A DNA stretch of 64,000 nt from Modestobacter sp. VKM Ac-2985 (GCF_026967925.1 NZ_JAPVBI010000002.1:434001-498000), one strand, 5' to 3'. Shown: positions 16,035 through 25,860, counted from the first letter of the stretch. Translations and numbers: made by a program. The notes: generated by a model from the sequence alone, not told the origin.

Positions 16035-16796
16035 TCAGCCGATGACGACGGCGCCGGTCGTGCCCACCTGCACCAGTCGGGTCACCCCGGTGCTGGCGCT
16101 GGTCACCTGCTCCTCGAACCAGAAGACGTAGGGCTCGCCGGGGGTCAGCCCGTCGACCGTGACGGTCATCGGCTGGCAGCCCTCGACCTGGGCGACGGCC
16201 TGCACCACCGGCGGGGGCTGCTGCCCACCGACCATGCGCTGGCTGACCGCCTGCACCCGGTAGCCGACCACCTCGGGCCGGTCGTCCGACATCCAGTCCA
16301 GCGTCGCCGACCCGGGCCCGGGGACGACGCCGGGCACGATCCGGCGGGGCGTGGTGCCGGCGCCACCGCAACCGTCGGGCTGCAACTTGTACACCGGCGC
16401 TCTGCCGATCGACGCGTTCGGCATGATCGAGATCCGCCCCGGCCGCGGCGGCTGGGGGACCACCAGCCCGCCGTCGGTCGCGACGCCGGCGCGGGAGGCG
16501 GCCTCGGCGCGGGTGGCGGCGACGTCGGCGAGGGTGCCCACGCCCTGCGCCTCCGCGAGGACCGGCGCCTCCACGGGCGCTGGGGCAGGGACGGCGGCGG
16601 GCACCTGGACCACTCGTGAGTCCGTCGCGGTGAGGTCGACCACCACCGGGGTGAGCTGCGGGGCGAGCACGACCGCGCCGACGGTCACCGCCAACAGCGG
16701 GACCAGCCAGCGGGTGTGGTCCCGGCGCCGCCGGACAGGGGCGCGCCGCCGGGCCACGGGACGGCTGCCCGTGGTGCGTCGTCTCTGCTCGGCCAT
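16035..16796 (-). CDS. Membrane-anchored protein with fibronectin III-like domain
   Basis: This 253-residue protein starts with a very basic cytoplasmic tail (RRRAPVRRRRDHTRW), then one membrane helix (LVPLLAVTVGAVVLAPQLT). A Pro/Ala linker and an extracytoplasmic region follow. The last 110 residues read like one fibronectin type III module: SATLDWMSDDRPEVVGYRVQ, TVDGLTPGEPYVFWFEEQVT. Function is unknown; an envelope-facing binding or scaffold role is plausible. The ATG is divergent from the next MFS gene. Confidence 0.7.
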   Translation of the reverse strand: MAEQRRRTTGSRPVARRRAPVRRRRDHTRWLVPLLAVTVGAVVLAPQLTPVVVDLTATDSRVVQVPAAVPAPAPVEAPVLAEAQGVGTLADVAATRAEAASRAGVATDGGLVVPQPPRPGRISIMPNASIGRAPVYKLQPDGCGGAGTTPRRIVPGVVPGPGSATLDWMSDDRPEVVGYRVQAVSQRMVGGQQPPPVVQAVAQVEGCQPMTVTVDGLTPGEPYVFWFEEQVTSASTGVTRLVQVGTTGAVVIG

Positions 16797-16919
16797 GACA
16801 GCTCCCTCCCGGTGCTCAGGGGAGCATCGGCACGGAGGGGCCCCGGCTCGCGCCGAACCACCCGAACGGGTCGCGACGACGGCGGGAATGGTGGCGGTGG
16901 GCGACGTCTTGGGGCAGCT

Positions 16920-18137
16920 GTGAGCGCACCCCCCGCCGTCTCGACGACGCCGGCCCCCACCGCACCCTCCACCCGCACGGCGGTGCTGGCGATCGTCGCC
17001 CTCGCGCTCGGCGGGTTCGCCATCGGCACCACCGAGTTCGTGACCATGGGGCTGCTCCCGGAGATCGCCCGCGGCGTGGACGCGACCATCCCCGAGGCCG
17101 GGCACGTCATCTCCGCCTACGCCCTCGGGGTCGTCGTCGGCGCCCCGGTGCTCGCCGCGCTGGGTGCCCGGCTGCCACGCCGGCGCCTGGCGATGGGGCT
17201 GATGGTGGCGTTCGTCGTCGGCAACACCCTCAGCGCGCTGGCCCCCGGCTACGGCTCCCTGGTGCTCTCCCGCTTCGTCGCCGGCCTGCCGCACGGCGCC
17301 TACTTCGGCGTCGCCTCGCTGATCGCCGCGTCCTTGGTGCCGGCCCACCTGCGCGGCCGCGCGGTCAGCTCGGTGATGCTCGGGCTGGCGGCCGCCAACG
17401 TCGCCGGGGTGCCCGCCGCGACCTGGCTGGGCCAGCAGCTGGGCTGGCGCTCGGCCTACTGGGCGGTCGTGGTCATCGGCGCGCTGACGTTGCTGGCCGT
17501 GCTCACCGTCGTCCCCTCGGTGCCTGGGCGCTCGGAGGCGACGATCCGCACCGAGCTGGGTGCCCTGCGCCGTCCCCAGGTGATCCTGACCCTGCTGGTC
17601 GCCACCGTCGGGTTCGGCGGCATGTTCGCCATGTACAGCTACATCGCGCCGATCGTCACCGAGGTGGCCGGGAGGTCGGCCGGCTTCGTGCCGGTCGTGC
17701 TGCTGGCCTTCGGGGTGGGGGGCGTCCTCGGGACGGTGCTGGGCGGGCGGCTCGCCGACCGGGCGCTGTTCCGCTCGCTGGTCGGGGCGACGGTCGCCAC
17801 CGGCGTGCTGCTCGGCGTCATGGCCGTGGCCGCAGGCAACGCCCTGGCGCTGATCGTCACGGTGTTCACCATCGCCGCGGCCGCCTCCACGATGGTCGTG
17901 CTCCTCCAGCTGCGGCTGATGGAGGTAGCCGGTGAGGCGCAGATGCTCGGCGCCGCGCTGAACCACTCGGCGCTCAACGCCGCCAACGCCCTGGGCGCCT
18001 GGCTGGGTGGTCTGGTCATCGCCGCCGGCCTGGGCTACCGGGCACCGAGCGTGGTCGGTGCCGGCCTCGCCGTCCTGGGGCTGGGCTTCCTGGCCGCGTC
18101 GGCCCTGCTGCGGCGCCGGGAGCTGCGCGCACCCTGA
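16920..18137 (+). CDS. AraJ-type MFS transporter (DHA1 family)
   Basis: This 405-residue, 12-helix MFS protein opens with ALGGFAIGTTEFVTMGLLPEIA, the hallmark of the arabinose-efflux/AraJ-SotB group. HVISAYALGVVVGAPVLAAL and LPHGAYFGVASLIAASLVP follow. Substrates are sugars or small drugs; none can be assigned. The GTG at 16920 is chosen because the open frame upstream lacks coding character. It is 63 nt upstream of the GAF regulator, and the two could be cotranscribed. Confidence 0.85.
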   Translation: MSAPPAVSTTPAPTAPSTRTAVLAIVALALGGFAIGTTEFVTMGLLPEIARGVDATIPEAGHVISAYALGVVVGAPVLAALGARLPRRRLAMGLMVAFVVGNTLSALAPGYGSLVLSRFVAGLPHGAYFGVASLIAASLVPAHLRGRAVSSVMLGLAAANVAGVPAATWLGQQLGWRSAYWAVVVIGALTLLAVLTVVPSVPGRSEATIRTELGALRRPQVILTLLVATVGFGGMFAMYSYIAPIVTEVAGRSAGFVPVVLLAFGVGGVLGTVLGGRLADRALFRSLVGATVATGVLLGVMAVAAGNALALIVTVFTIAAAASTMVVLLQLRLMEVAGEAQMLGAALNHSALNAANALGAWLGGLVIAAGLGYRAPSVVGAGLAVLGLGFLAASALLRRRELRAP

Positions 18138-18174
18138 TCCGGCCGAGCCGTGGCCGACCTGCTGGCGCCATCCC

Positions 18175-18188
18175 GTGACAGCGGTCAC
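18175..18188 (+). promoter_or_regulatory. GTGAC-N4-GTCAC dyad before the GAF regulator
   Basis: GTGAC (18175-18179) and GTCAC (18184-18188) form a short inverted repeat 12 nt upstream of the regulator ATG. It may be an autoregulatory site. It also overlaps the expected ribosome-site region. Confidence 0.3.
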
Positions 18189-18200
18189 GATGGGGTGACC

Positions 18201-19544
18201 ATGACCCTCAGCCCCGGGGACCCCGAGCCGTGCCGGCCGGAGAACCCGTGGCTGGCGCTCCCCGACGGAGGGCCCAGCCCGGTGCTGGCCCGGCGACTGC
18301 GGGCCGCGCACGAGTCGCTGGTCAGCCAGGTCCCCGGCGACGCGCCGACCGCCGGCCACGTGCGCTCGGTGGTGTGGGACTCCTGGCGACGGTCACAGGA
18401 CAGCGGCGTCGACCCCGACGGGGCGGCCCCGCCGGTCGACCTGCTGGACGACGACCTGCTCTCCTACCGGGCCGCCCACCCGCTGGCGGCGGTCATGCCG
18501 GTGATCCGCCGGCTGCTGGTGGCCGACGCCGAGGTCGACCGGATGATCGTGGCGGTCACCGATGCCGCCGGCCGGATGCTGTGGGTCGAGGGCGACGCGC
18601 GGCTGCGGGACCGGGCCGCCGGCATGCACTTCGTCGAGGGTGCCTCGTGGGGCGAGGACGTCGCCGGCACCAACGCCCCGGGCACGGCGCTGGCGCTGGA
18701 CCACGCCGTGCAGATCTACGGGGGCGAGCACTTCCGACGACCGGTCCAGCCCTGGAGCTGCTCGGCGGCGCCGGTGCACGACCCGAACACCGGCGCCCTG
18801 CTCGGGGCCATCGACGTCACCGGTGGCGACCACGTGGCGAGCCCGCACGTGCTCACCCTCGTCCGGGCCACCGCGGCGGCGGCCGAGGCCGAGCTCCGGT
18901 GGCTGGCCCGGCACCACCCCGCGGCGGCCGGCCCCCGGCCCGCGACCGTGCGGCTGGAGGTGCTGGGCCGGGACCGGGCCCGGTTGACCACGTCGACGAC
19001 CGCGCAGGAGCTGTCGCTGCGGCACTCGGAGCTCCTGGTGCTGCTCGCCGAGGCGGCCGCCCGGGGCGAGGGGCGGACGGCCGAGCAGCTGGCCGCGGAG
19101 TGCCACGACGGTGCCGCGGCGACGGTCACCGTGCGGGCCGAGCTCTCCCGGCTGCGCCGGCTCGTGGGCGGTGACGTGGTCGGGTCCCGGCCGTACCGGC
19201 TGCTCGGACCGGTGCGCACCGACGTCGAGGAGGTGCGCACCCAGCTCGCCCTCGGCGCTCCGGCCGCCGCGCTGGACCGGTACCGCGGCCCGCTGCTCCC
19301 CGGTTCCCGGGCTCCGGGCGTGCAGGTGGCCCGCGCCCGGTTGGCCGACGACCTGCGGGGCGCCGTGCTGGCCGCCGGCCGACCGGACCTCCTCCTGCGG
19401 TACAGCGAACGGCCCGAGGCAGCCGAGGACCTGGCGGTCTGGCAGGCCTGCCTGGCGCTCCTGCCGCCCGGGGGACGGCGGAGCGCTGCCGCCGTCCAGG
19501 TGCAGCGGCTGCGCGCGGGCGTGCGCAGCGCCGCCCGCCGCTGA
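18201..19544 (+). CDS. GAF-domain transcriptional regulator upstream of the cox genes
   Basis: This 447-residue protein has an N-terminal region like the sensory half of AcoR-type activators: [18 protein letters not shown], then a GAF domain with [20 protein letters not shown] and [20 protein letters not shown]. No sigma-54 AAA+ domain follows. Instead residues about 255-330 look like a winged helix ([21 protein letters not shown]), and the last 120 residues are helical and BTAD-like, as in SARP regulators. It ends 220 nt before coxS and is the obvious candidate to sense the substrate and switch on that operon. Confidence 0.75.
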   Translation: MTLSPGDPEPCRPENPWLALPDGGPSPVLARRLRAAHESLVSQVPGDAPTAGHVRSVVWDSWRRSQDSGVDPDGAAPPVDLLDDDLLSYRAAHPLAAVMPVIRRLLVADAEVDRMIVAVTDAAGRMLWVEGDARLRDRAAGMHFVEGASWGEDVAGTNAPGTALALDHAVQIYGGEHFRRPVQPWSCSAAPVHDPNTGALLGAIDVTGGDHVASPHVLTLVRATAAAAEAELRWLARHHPAAAGPRPATVRLEVLGRDRARLTTSTTAQELSLRHSELLVLLAEAAARGEGRTAEQLAAECHDGAAATVTVRAELSRLRRLVGGDVVGSRPYRLLGPVRTDVEEVRTQLALGAPAAALDRYRGPLLPGSRAPGVQVARARLADDLRGAVLAAGRPDLLLRYSERPEAAEDLAVWQACLALLPPGGRRSAAAVQVQRLRAGVRSAARR

Positions 19545-19565
19545 GCCCCCGCGGCGTCGGCGGCT

Positions 19566-19689
19566 GCAACGAGGTGCAACGTTGCCGGACGGCGGCCGGT
19601 GGCCCCACATCCGCCTGTGCTGGCGCTCTGGCGCCGCCGACCGCGTCCCGGCGGGTCCCGTGCGGCGAAGTGAGTGTGGCCTAACTCAC
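19566..19689 (+). promoter_or_regulatory. Candidate operator region of the cox operon
   Basis: Within the 220-nt gap before coxS there is GCAACG-N8-CGTTGC (19566-19585), whose right part is also the perfect palindrome GCAACGTTGC. A second dyad is GTGAGT-N8-ACTCAC (19670-19689). Both are larger than expected by chance in this composition and could bind the GAF regulator. No clear -35/-10 pair is visible. Confidence 0.4.
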
Positions 19690-19764
19690 GTGTCGGTTGT
19701 CACACTGCCGACGGACCCGCGGGACGACCGCGGTGCACAGCCGAAGCAACGATGCGGAGGACAC

Positions 19765-20319
19765 GTGACCCAGATCAACGTGCGGGTCGACGGGGCGTCC
19801 TACACGGACGACGTCGAGCCACGGACCCTGTTGGTCCACTACCTGAGGGAACAGCTCGGCAAGGTCGGCACGGTCGTCGGGTGCGACACCAGCAACTGCG
19901 GCGCCTGCACCGTGCACCTGGACGGGCAGGCGGTGAAGTCCTGCACGGTGTTCGCCGTGCAGGCCGACGGCTGCCAGGTCACCACGATCGAGGGCGTCGC
20001 GACCGGCGAGGGTGAGAGCGCGACCCTGCACCCGGTGCAGCGGGCCTTCCACGAGATGCACGGCCTCCAGTGCGGCTTCTGCACGCCGGGGATGATCATG
20101 GCCTCGATCGACCTGCTGAAGGAGAACCCCGACCCCAGCGACGAGGAGGTCCGGGAGGGCATCGAGGGCAACCTCTGCCGCTGCACGGGCTACCAGAACA
20201 TCGTCCGGGCGGTCCGGCAGGCGGCGGCCGAGATGTCGGGCACGGCCGCTGACGACCCGCAGGCCCAGCCGGCCGCCGTGGACACGGCCGCCACCGAGCA
20301 CGTGGCGGCCCAGGCATGA
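19765..20319 (+). CDS. coxS: CO dehydrogenase-type small subunit (2Fe-2S)
   Basis: This 184-residue iron-sulfur subunit belongs to a molybdenum hydroxylase of the xanthine oxidase/CO dehydrogenase family. The plant-type [2Fe-2S] cluster ligands are C40, C45, C48 and C60. The second cluster in the helical domain uses C103, C106, C138 and C140 ([14 protein letters not shown]). A 30-residue Ala-rich tail is extra. The GTG start follows GCGGAGGA. The stop overlaps the coxL ATG by 4 nt, so the subunits are translationally coupled. Confidence 0.92.
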   Translation: MTQINVRVDGASYTDDVEPRTLLVHYLREQLGKVGTVVGCDTSNCGACTVHLDGQAVKSCTVFAVQADGCQVTTIEGVATGEGESATLHPVQRAFHEMHGLQCGFCTPGMIMASIDLLKENPDPSDEEVREGIEGNLCRCTGYQNIVRAVRQAAAEMSGTAADDPQAQPAAVDTAATEHVAAQA

Positions 20320-22796
20320 CCGCCGTCGAGGACCCGACCTCCGCGGTCGACCTGCCGGCGGCGAAGGAGGTCGGCCAGGCGCGTCGCCGCAAGGAGGACG
20401 CCCGGCTGATCACCGGCAAGACCACCTGGACCGACAACATGGTGCTGCCCGGGATGCTGCACCTGGCGGTGCTGCGCAGCCCGGTGGCGCACGGCCGGAT
20501 CACCCACCTGGACGTCAGCGCCGCCAAGGAGCGGCCGAACGTCGTCGCCGTCTACACCGGGGCAGACTTCGCCGAGGAGCAGGGCTCGCTGCCCTGCGCC
20601 TGGCCGGTCACCCCGGAGATGGTCAACCCGGGGCACCCGTCGATCGCGGTCGAGCAGGTCAACCACGTGGGCGAGGCGGTCGCGATCGTGGTGGCCCGCA
20701 GCCGCACCGCCGCCGCCGACGCCCTCGAGGCGATCGACGTCGACTACGAGCCGCTGCCGGTCGTGCTGGACATGGAGCAGGCCGTGCAGGACGGCTCGCC
20801 CCTGGTGCACGACCACACCACGTCGAACACCAGCTACCACTTCGTCTTCGACGCCGGGGACGCCGGCACCGGCGGGGACACCGAGCAGGCGTTCGCCGAC
20901 GCCGAGGTCACGGTGAGCCGCCGGTTCGTCCAGCAGCGGCTCATCCCGGCGTTCATGGAGCCCCGCTCGGTCGTCGTCCAGCCCTCCGGCGACAGCTACA
21001 CGATGTGGTCGGCCACCCAGATCCCGCACATCCTGCGGGTGATGGCCGCGATGGTCACCGGCATCCCGGAGCACAAGCTGCGGGTGATCGCCCCCGACGT
21101 CGGGGGCGGGTTCGGCGGCAAGCTGCAGGTCAACCCGGAAGAGATCCTCTGCCTGCTGATCGCGCGGCGGCTGGGCAAGCCGGTGAAGTGGACCGAGACC
21201 CGCGGTGAGTCGCTGATGACCGCCCACCACGGCCGTGACCAGGTGCAGTTCATCGACGTCGCCGCGGACCGCGACGGCACGGTGCGCGGCCTGCGGGTGC
21301 GGCTGCTGGCCGACATGGGCGCCTACCTGCGGCTGATCACCCCCGGCGTCCCGGCGCTGGGCGCGTTCATGTTCCCGGGCATCTACAAGTTCCCGGCCTA
21401 CCGGTTCGAGTGCGACGGCGTCTTCACCAACAAGGTGCCCACCGACGCCTACCGCGGCGCCGGCCGGCCCGAGGCGACGTTCGCGATCGAGCGGATCATG
21501 GACGAGCTCGCCGTCGAGCTCGGCATGGACCCGCTGGAGCTGCGCCGGAAGAACTGGATCAACACCGAGGAGTTCCCGTTCACCACCGTCGCCGGCCTGG
21601 AGTACGACTCCGGTGACTACCACCAGGCCACCGAGCAGGCGCTGGAGCTGCTCGGCTACGACGAGCTGCGGGCCGAGCAGAAGCGCCGCCGGGAGTCGAA
21701 CGACCCGGTCCAGCTGGGCATCGGCTTCTCCACCTTCACCGAGATGTGCGGCCTGGCCCCCTCCCGGGTGCTCGGCTCGCTCGCCTTCGGTGCGGGTGGC
21801 TGGGAGCAGGCGTCGATCCGGATGCTGCCCACCGGCAAGGTCGAGGTGGTCACCGGCTCCACACCGCACGGCCAGGGGCACGAGACGGCGTGGAGCCAGA
21901 TCGTCGCCGACGAGCTGGGCGTGCCGTTCGAGGACGTCGAGGTGCTGCACGGCGACACCGCGATCTCCTCCCGCGGCCTGGACACCTACGGCTCGCGGTC
22001 GCTGGTCGTCGGGGGCACCGCGGTGGTGAAGGCCGCGGAGAAGGTGGTGGAGAAGGCCCGGGTGATCGCCGCCCACCTGCTGGAGGCCAACGCCGACGAC
22101 CTGGAGTTCACCGGCGGGAAGTTCACCGTCCGGGGGACGCCGGGCGCCGGGGTCGGCATCCAGGAGGTCGCCCTGGCGATCTTCGCCGCGCACGACTACC
22201 CGGAGGGCATCGAGCCCTCCATCGACGCCGAGGCCACCTTCGACCCGGAGAACTTCTCCTTCCCGCACGGCACGCACATCTGCGCGATGGAGATCGACAC
22301 CGAGACCGGGTTCGCCAAGATCCGCAAGTACGCCTGCGTCGACGACGTCGGCACGATCGTCAACCCGCTCATCGTGGAGGGACAGGTGCACGGCGGCCTG
22401 GCCCAGGGGATCGCCCAGGCGATGTACGAGGAGGCGATCTACGACGCGGAGGGCAACCTGACCACCGGCAGCTTCGTGGACTACCTGGTGCCGGCCGCCT
22501 CGGACCTCCCGCACTTCGACACCGGCAACACCGTGCACGTGGCGACCAGCAACCCGCTGGGCGCCAAGGGCGTCGGGGAGGCCGGCTGCATCGCGAGCAC
22601 CCCGGCGGTGGTCAACGCCGCGCTGGACGCCGTCCGGCACCTCGGCGTCACCGACATCCGGATGCCGCTCACCCCGGAACGGGTGTGGCGGGCGATCCAC
22701 GCCGGTGGGGACGGCGGCGACCGCGCCGCGCAGGGCAGCAACGCCTACGGCGGTGCCCGCACGACCGAGTCCGGCATCCAGGAGGCAGCGCAGTGA
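20316..22796 (+). CDS. coxL: CO dehydrogenase-type large subunit, form II
   Basis: This 826-residue molybdopterin subunit has the active-site loop AYRGAGR at 378-384. This is the form II signature; true CO-oxidising form I enzymes have AYxCSFR with the Cys that binds copper. The catalytic Glu is E755 in [24 protein letters not shown] and [12 protein letters not shown] bind the molybdenum cytosine dinucleotide. Form II enzymes oxidise diverse aldehydes, purines or N-heterocycles, and CO oxidation is doubtful for many. The GTGA overlap with coxM shows one transcript. The gene order S-L-M differs from the M-S-L order of form I operons. Confidence 0.92.
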   Translation: MTAVEDPTSAVDLPAAKEVGQARRRKEDARLITGKTTWTDNMVLPGMLHLAVLRSPVAHGRITHLDVSAAKERPNVVAVYTGADFAEEQGSLPCAWPVTPEMVNPGHPSIAVEQVNHVGEAVAIVVARSRTAAADALEAIDVDYEPLPVVLDMEQAVQDGSPLVHDHTTSNTSYHFVFDAGDAGTGGDTEQAFADAEVTVSRRFVQQRLIPAFMEPRSVVVQPSGDSYTMWSATQIPHILRVMAAMVTGIPEHKLRVIAPDVGGGFGGKLQVNPEEILCLLIARRLGKPVKWTETRGESLMTAHHGRDQVQFIDVAADRDGTVRGLRVRLLADMGAYLRLITPGVPALGAFMFPGIYKFPAYRFECDGVFTNKVPTDAYRGAGRPEATFAIERIMDELAVELGMDPLELRRKNWINTEEFPFTTVAGLEYDSGDYHQATEQALELLGYDELRAEQKRRRESNDPVQLGIGFSTFTEMCGLAPSRVLGSLAFGAGGWEQASIRMLPTGKVEVVTGSTPHGQGHETAWSQIVADELGVPFEDVEVLHGDTAISSRGLDTYGSRSLVVGGTAVVKAAEKVVEKARVIAAHLLEANADDLEFTGGKFTVRGTPGAGVGIQEVALAIFAAHDYPEGIEPSIDAEATFDPENFSFPHGTHICAMEIDTETGFAKIRKYACVDDVGTIVNPLIVEGQVHGGLAQGIAQAMYEEAIYDAEGNLTTGSFVDYLVPAASDLPHFDTGNTVHVATSNPLGAKGVGEAGCIASTPAVVNAALDAVRHLGVTDIRMPLTPERVWRAIHAGGDGGDRAAQGSNAYGGARTTESGIQEAAQ

Positions 22797-23650
22797 TACC
22801 CGCACCTTTTGCCTACGCCCGCCCGACGACGGTCGAGGAGGCCCTGCAGGCGATCGCCGACGGCGGGGAGGACGTCAAGGTCCTGGCCGGTGGGCAGTCG
22901 CTGATCCCGGTCATGCGGCTGCGGCTAGCCGCACCGGAGACGCTCGTCGACCTGACCCGGGTGGCCGAGCTGCGCGGCGTCCGCGAGGAGGGCGACGAAC
23001 TGGTCATCGGGGCGATGACCACGCACGCCGACGTCCTCACCGACCCGCTGCTGGCGCAGTACGGCCAGCTGATCGTGCAGGCCACCGAGACCGTGGCCGA
23101 CCGGCAGGTGCGCCGGCGCGGCACGTTCGGCGGCGCGCTCGCGCACGCCGACCCGGCCGGGGACCTCCCGGCGGTGGCGCTCGCCCTGGACGCGGAGTTC
23201 GTCCTCGCCGGGCCGGGCGGGCGGCGCACCGTGCCCGCGGCGGAGTTCTTCGTCGACTACCTCACCACCACCCTCGAGGAGGGGGAGCTGCTGGTCGAGA
23301 TCCGGGTGCCGAAGCTCGGCGAGGGCTGGGGCGTGCGGTACGAGAAGTTCAACCGGGTGGCCCAGGCCTGGTCGATCGTCGCGGTGGCCGCGGCCGTCCG
23401 GCGGGAGGACGGCCGGATCGCCGAGGCCCGGATCGGGCTGACCAACATGGGGCCGACCCCGCTACGGGCGTCGGCCACCGAGGCGGCGCTGGTCGGGGTG
23501 GACGTGAGCATGGAGACGGTGACCGCAGCGGCGGCGCAGGCCGCCGAGGGCACCAGCCCCAGCAACGACCTCAACGCCCAGGCCGACTACCGGCAGCACC
23601 TGGCCCAGGTGCTCACCCGGCGGGCGGTGGCGGCCGCGGTCGGCCTCTGA
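22793..23650 (+). CDS. coxM: CO dehydrogenase-type medium (FAD) subunit
   Basis: This 285-residue flavoprotein subunit carries electrons from the Fe-S clusters to an acceptor. FAD-binding motifs are AGGQSLIP (about 32-39) and GGALAHADPAGDLP (about 113-126). The C-terminal domain (RVAQAWSIVAVAAAVRREDG) is typical of CODH flavoprotein C. It starts at a GTG overlapping the coxL stop. A 215-nt gap follows before coxG, with no clear terminator. Confidence 0.92.
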   Translation: MIPAPFAYARPTTVEEALQAIADGGEDVKVLAGGQSLIPVMRLRLAAPETLVDLTRVAELRGVREEGDELVIGAMTTHADVLTDPLLAQYGQLIVQATETVADRQVRRRGTFGGALAHADPAGDLPAVALALDAEFVLAGPGGRRTVPAAEFFVDYLTTTLEEGELLVEIRVPKLGEGWGVRYEKFNRVAQAWSIVAVAAAVRREDGRIAEARIGLTNMGPTPLRASATEAALVGVDVSMETVTAAAAQAAEGTSPSNDLNAQADYRQHLAQVLTRRAVAAAVGL

Positions 23651-23865
23651 CGGTGGTGCCGGACCGCTCCGTCACATCGCTGGCGGAGCTGGTCCGGCGC
23701 GCCGTCGGCGTCCCACCTGCGGGGACGTCGCCATCGTGATCGGATGTCAGGGGGCAGCGGGGGCGCGGTAGCGTCGCCGTCTCGCCTCGATCACCGCACG
23801 ACCCGGACGGGCTGTCGCCGACTCGTCGCCTCCCGCCCGGGCTGCCCACACCCGGAGGTCCTGCA

Positions 23866-25065
23866 GTGCAGCTCGAGAACGCGTTCACCGTGCCGGTGCC
23901 GATCGACGAAGCGTGGCGGGTGCTGCTGGACATCGAGCGCATCGCCCCCTGCATGCCGGGCGCCGCCCTGGACTCGGTGACCGGTGACGACTTCACCGGC
24001 CGGGTCAAGGTCAAGCTCGGGCCGATCAACCTCACCTACCAGGGCAAGGCGTCCTTCGTGGAGAAGGACGACGAGGCCCACCGTGCGGTCATCGACGCCC
24101 GCGGCAAGGACCAGCGCGGCAACGGCACCGCGGCGGCCGTCATCACCGCCACCCTCGCGGCCGAGGGCGACACCACCCGCGTCGACGTCCTGACCGACCT
24201 GAACATCACCGGCCGGCCCGCCCAGTTTGGCCGCGGTGTCATGACCGACGTCGGCAACAAGCTGCTCGGCCAGTTCGCCGACAAGCTCTCGGCCCAGCTG
24301 GCCAGTGGCGACGCCGAGGGCGACGCCACCCGGGCCGCGGCCGCCGTGGGCTCGCAGGAGCCGACCGTCGCGGGGAAGGCCACCGCCGCTGCGGCCAAGG
24401 GTGCTGCGACCACCGCGGGCGTGGTGGAGGAGGCCGCGGCGAGCGTCGAGGGCGTCGCCGGCGACACCCCGGCGGCCGGCGCGGCCAAGAAGGCCGGCGC
24501 CGCGGCGAAGAAGACCGCCGCCGCGGCGGCGGACAAGGCAGCCTCTGCAGAGCAGTCAGCCACGCCGGCGAAGAAGGCCGCTCCCGCCGCGAGCGCGCCG
24601 GCCAAGGCGCCGGTGCCCGACCCGCTGGCCCCGCCGGCGAAGAGCACCCCGACTGCTGCCGACACCGCCCCAGCGGCCGGTGACTCGGCCCCGGCTGCCG
24701 GCGACACCACCCCGGCCACCGGAGACGCAGCGCCGTTCTCCGGTACCGGGACGGTCGAGGACCAGGCGCCCGACGCCGAGCCCGCCTCGACTACGGCGTC
24801 CGACGCCGCCGTCGGTGGCCCGCGCAAGGCGCCGAGCAAGCCCCCGGCCGGCACCACCGCCCCGCCGAACCGCCCGGCCGGCGGGGGCCCCGCGCGCAGC
24901 ACCCCGAGCGCACCGCAGCGGACGCTGACCCCGGCCGAGCCGGAGCCGATCGACCTGCTCGAGGTGGCCGGTGGCGCGGCGTTCACCCGGTACGCCGCAC
25001 CGGCGGCCGGGGTGACGGTCCTGGCGCTGCTGATCGCCCTGCTGGTGCGCCGCCGCCGGCGCTGA
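23866..25065 (+). CDS. coxG: CoxG-like SRPBCC protein with long linker and membrane anchor
   Basis: This 399-residue protein has an N-terminal SRPBCC/CoxG domain (1-150: FTVPVPIDEAWRVLLDIERI, PCMPGAAL, GRVKVKLGPINLTYQG). A roughly 220-residue Ala/Pro/Lys linker follows. It ends with one membrane helix (about 376-394, GVTVLALLIALLV) capped by RRRRR. CoxG proteins tie CO dehydrogenases to the membrane and handle quinones. Typical CoxG is 170-230 aa, so the linker is unusually long and could reach across a crowded membrane surface. The GTG start has GGAGGT upstream. Probable role: hand electrons from CoxSLM to the respiratory chain. Confidence 0.85.
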   Translation: MQLENAFTVPVPIDEAWRVLLDIERIAPCMPGAALDSVTGDDFTGRVKVKLGPINLTYQGKASFVEKDDEAHRAVIDARGKDQRGNGTAAAVITATLAAEGDTTRVDVLTDLNITGRPAQFGRGVMTDVGNKLLGQFADKLSAQLASGDAEGDATRAAAAVGSQEPTVAGKATAAAAKGAATTAGVVEEAAASVEGVAGDTPAAGAAKKAGAAAKKTAAAAADKAASAEQSATPAKKAAPAASAPAKAPVPDPLAPPAKSTPTAADTAPAAGDSAPAAGDTTPATGDAAPFSGTGTVEDQAPDAEPASTTASDAAVGGPRKAPSKPPAGTTAPPNRPAGGGPARSTPSAPQRTLTPAEPEPIDLLEVAGGAAFTRYAAPAAGVTVLALLIALLVRRRRR

Positions 25066-25108
25066 CCGCACCCGGGCGTGAGCCCGGACGGGGAGCACGC
25101 TGCGGCCG

Positions 25109-25145
25109 CTTGTGCTCTGCTCACTCCTGGTGAGCAGAGCACAAG
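25109..25145. terminator. 16-bp perfect hairpin between convergent genes
   Basis: CTTGTGCTCTGCTCAC (25109-25124) pairs perfectly with GTGAGCAGAGCACAAG (25130-25145) around TCCTG. It lies between coxG and the convergent alpha/beta hydrolase gene and is markedly less G+C-rich than its surroundings. It acts most likely as a bidirectional terminator, or it is a REP-like element. Confidence 0.7.
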
Positions 25146-25179
25146 CGCTCGGGGTGCTTCCCTCCCGGCCGGGCAGGCG

Positions 25180-25860
25180 TCAGCTGACCGGGTCCGAGCT
25201 GACGGGACCGTGTGGAGAGGGCGTCTGGCGGGAGTGGTCCCACGGCTGCCCGGTCAGCCAGTCCGCGACGGCAGCAGCGACCAGGTCAGGGTCCTTCCTC
25301 AGCGCGTGGTCGCCCGGAACGGCCCGGACCTCCCCCGGGTGGCCGGCCAGCGCCGTGACCACCTCCGCGGGGCGGCCGAACGCGTCGGTGGCGCCCTGCA
25401 CCACCAGCAGCGGGACGGCGACCTGGTGCAGCTCCGCCGCGCGGCTCTTCTCCGGCCTGCCCGGCGGGTGCAGCGGGAAGGCCAGGGCCAGCACGGCGGC
25501 GGCCCCCTGCGCCGTCGCCGTCCGGCAGGCCACCCGGGCGCCGGCGCTGCGTCCGCCCAGCACCAGCGGGCCGGTCAGCAGGCCGTCGGCGCGCAGGGTG
25601 CCGAGCACCGCCGTCCAGCCCTCGTCCAGCCGGGCCGGGGCCGGGGCGATCCGCTTGCCGGCCACCACCCAGGGCTGGTCGACGCGGAGCACCCGCCAGC
25701 CGGCCGCACCGGCGGCGGCGGTGACGGCCAGCAGGTCGGTGGAGCCGGACCCGCCGCCGGCGCCGTGACCCAGCACCAGGGTGCCGCGAGCGTCGCCCGC
25801 GGGCTCCGCGCGGTGCACATGGGCCGGGCCGAACGGGGTGGGGACCTCCCCGGTGGTCAC
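25180..25860 (-). CDS. Alpha/beta hydrolase (KANL3/Tex30-like predicted hydrolase)
   Basis: This 226-residue small alpha/beta hydrolase begins with the TPFGPAHVHRAEP strand and the oxyanion segment LVLGHGAGGGSGSTD. The nucleophile elbow is GGRSAGARVAC (Ser), with Asp in VVQGATDAFGRP and His in VPGDHALRK. These match the COG3571 type of short cytosolic hydrolase with unknown substrate. The GTG start at 25860 overlaps the stop of the upstream HAD gene by 4 nt, so it is the last gene of a three-gene minus-strand operon. Confidence 0.78.
   Translation of the reverse strand: MTTGEVPTPFGPAHVHRAEPAGDARGTLVLGHGAGGGSGSTDLLAVTAAAGAAGWRVLRVDQPWVVAGKRIAPAPARLDEGWTAVLGTLRADGLLTGPLVLGGRSAGARVACRTATAQGAAAVLALAFPLHPPGRPEKSRAAELHQVAVPLLVVQGATDAFGRPAEVVTALAGHPGEVRAVPGDHALRKDPDLVAAAVADWLTGQPWDHSRQTPSPHGPVSSDPVS

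Noticed and set aside
16797..18359. Upstream extension of the fibronectin-like minus-strand gene across the MFS gene
   Set aside because: The extension is antisense to a clear MFS transporter and has the His/Gln/Gly-rich look of a shadow. The gene starts at 16796 with a normal membrane-anchor N-terminus.
20316..22796. Form I (true CO-oxidising) CO dehydrogenase
   Set aside because: The active-site loop is AYRGAGR rather than AYxCSFR, and the gene order is S-L-M, so form II is the supported call.
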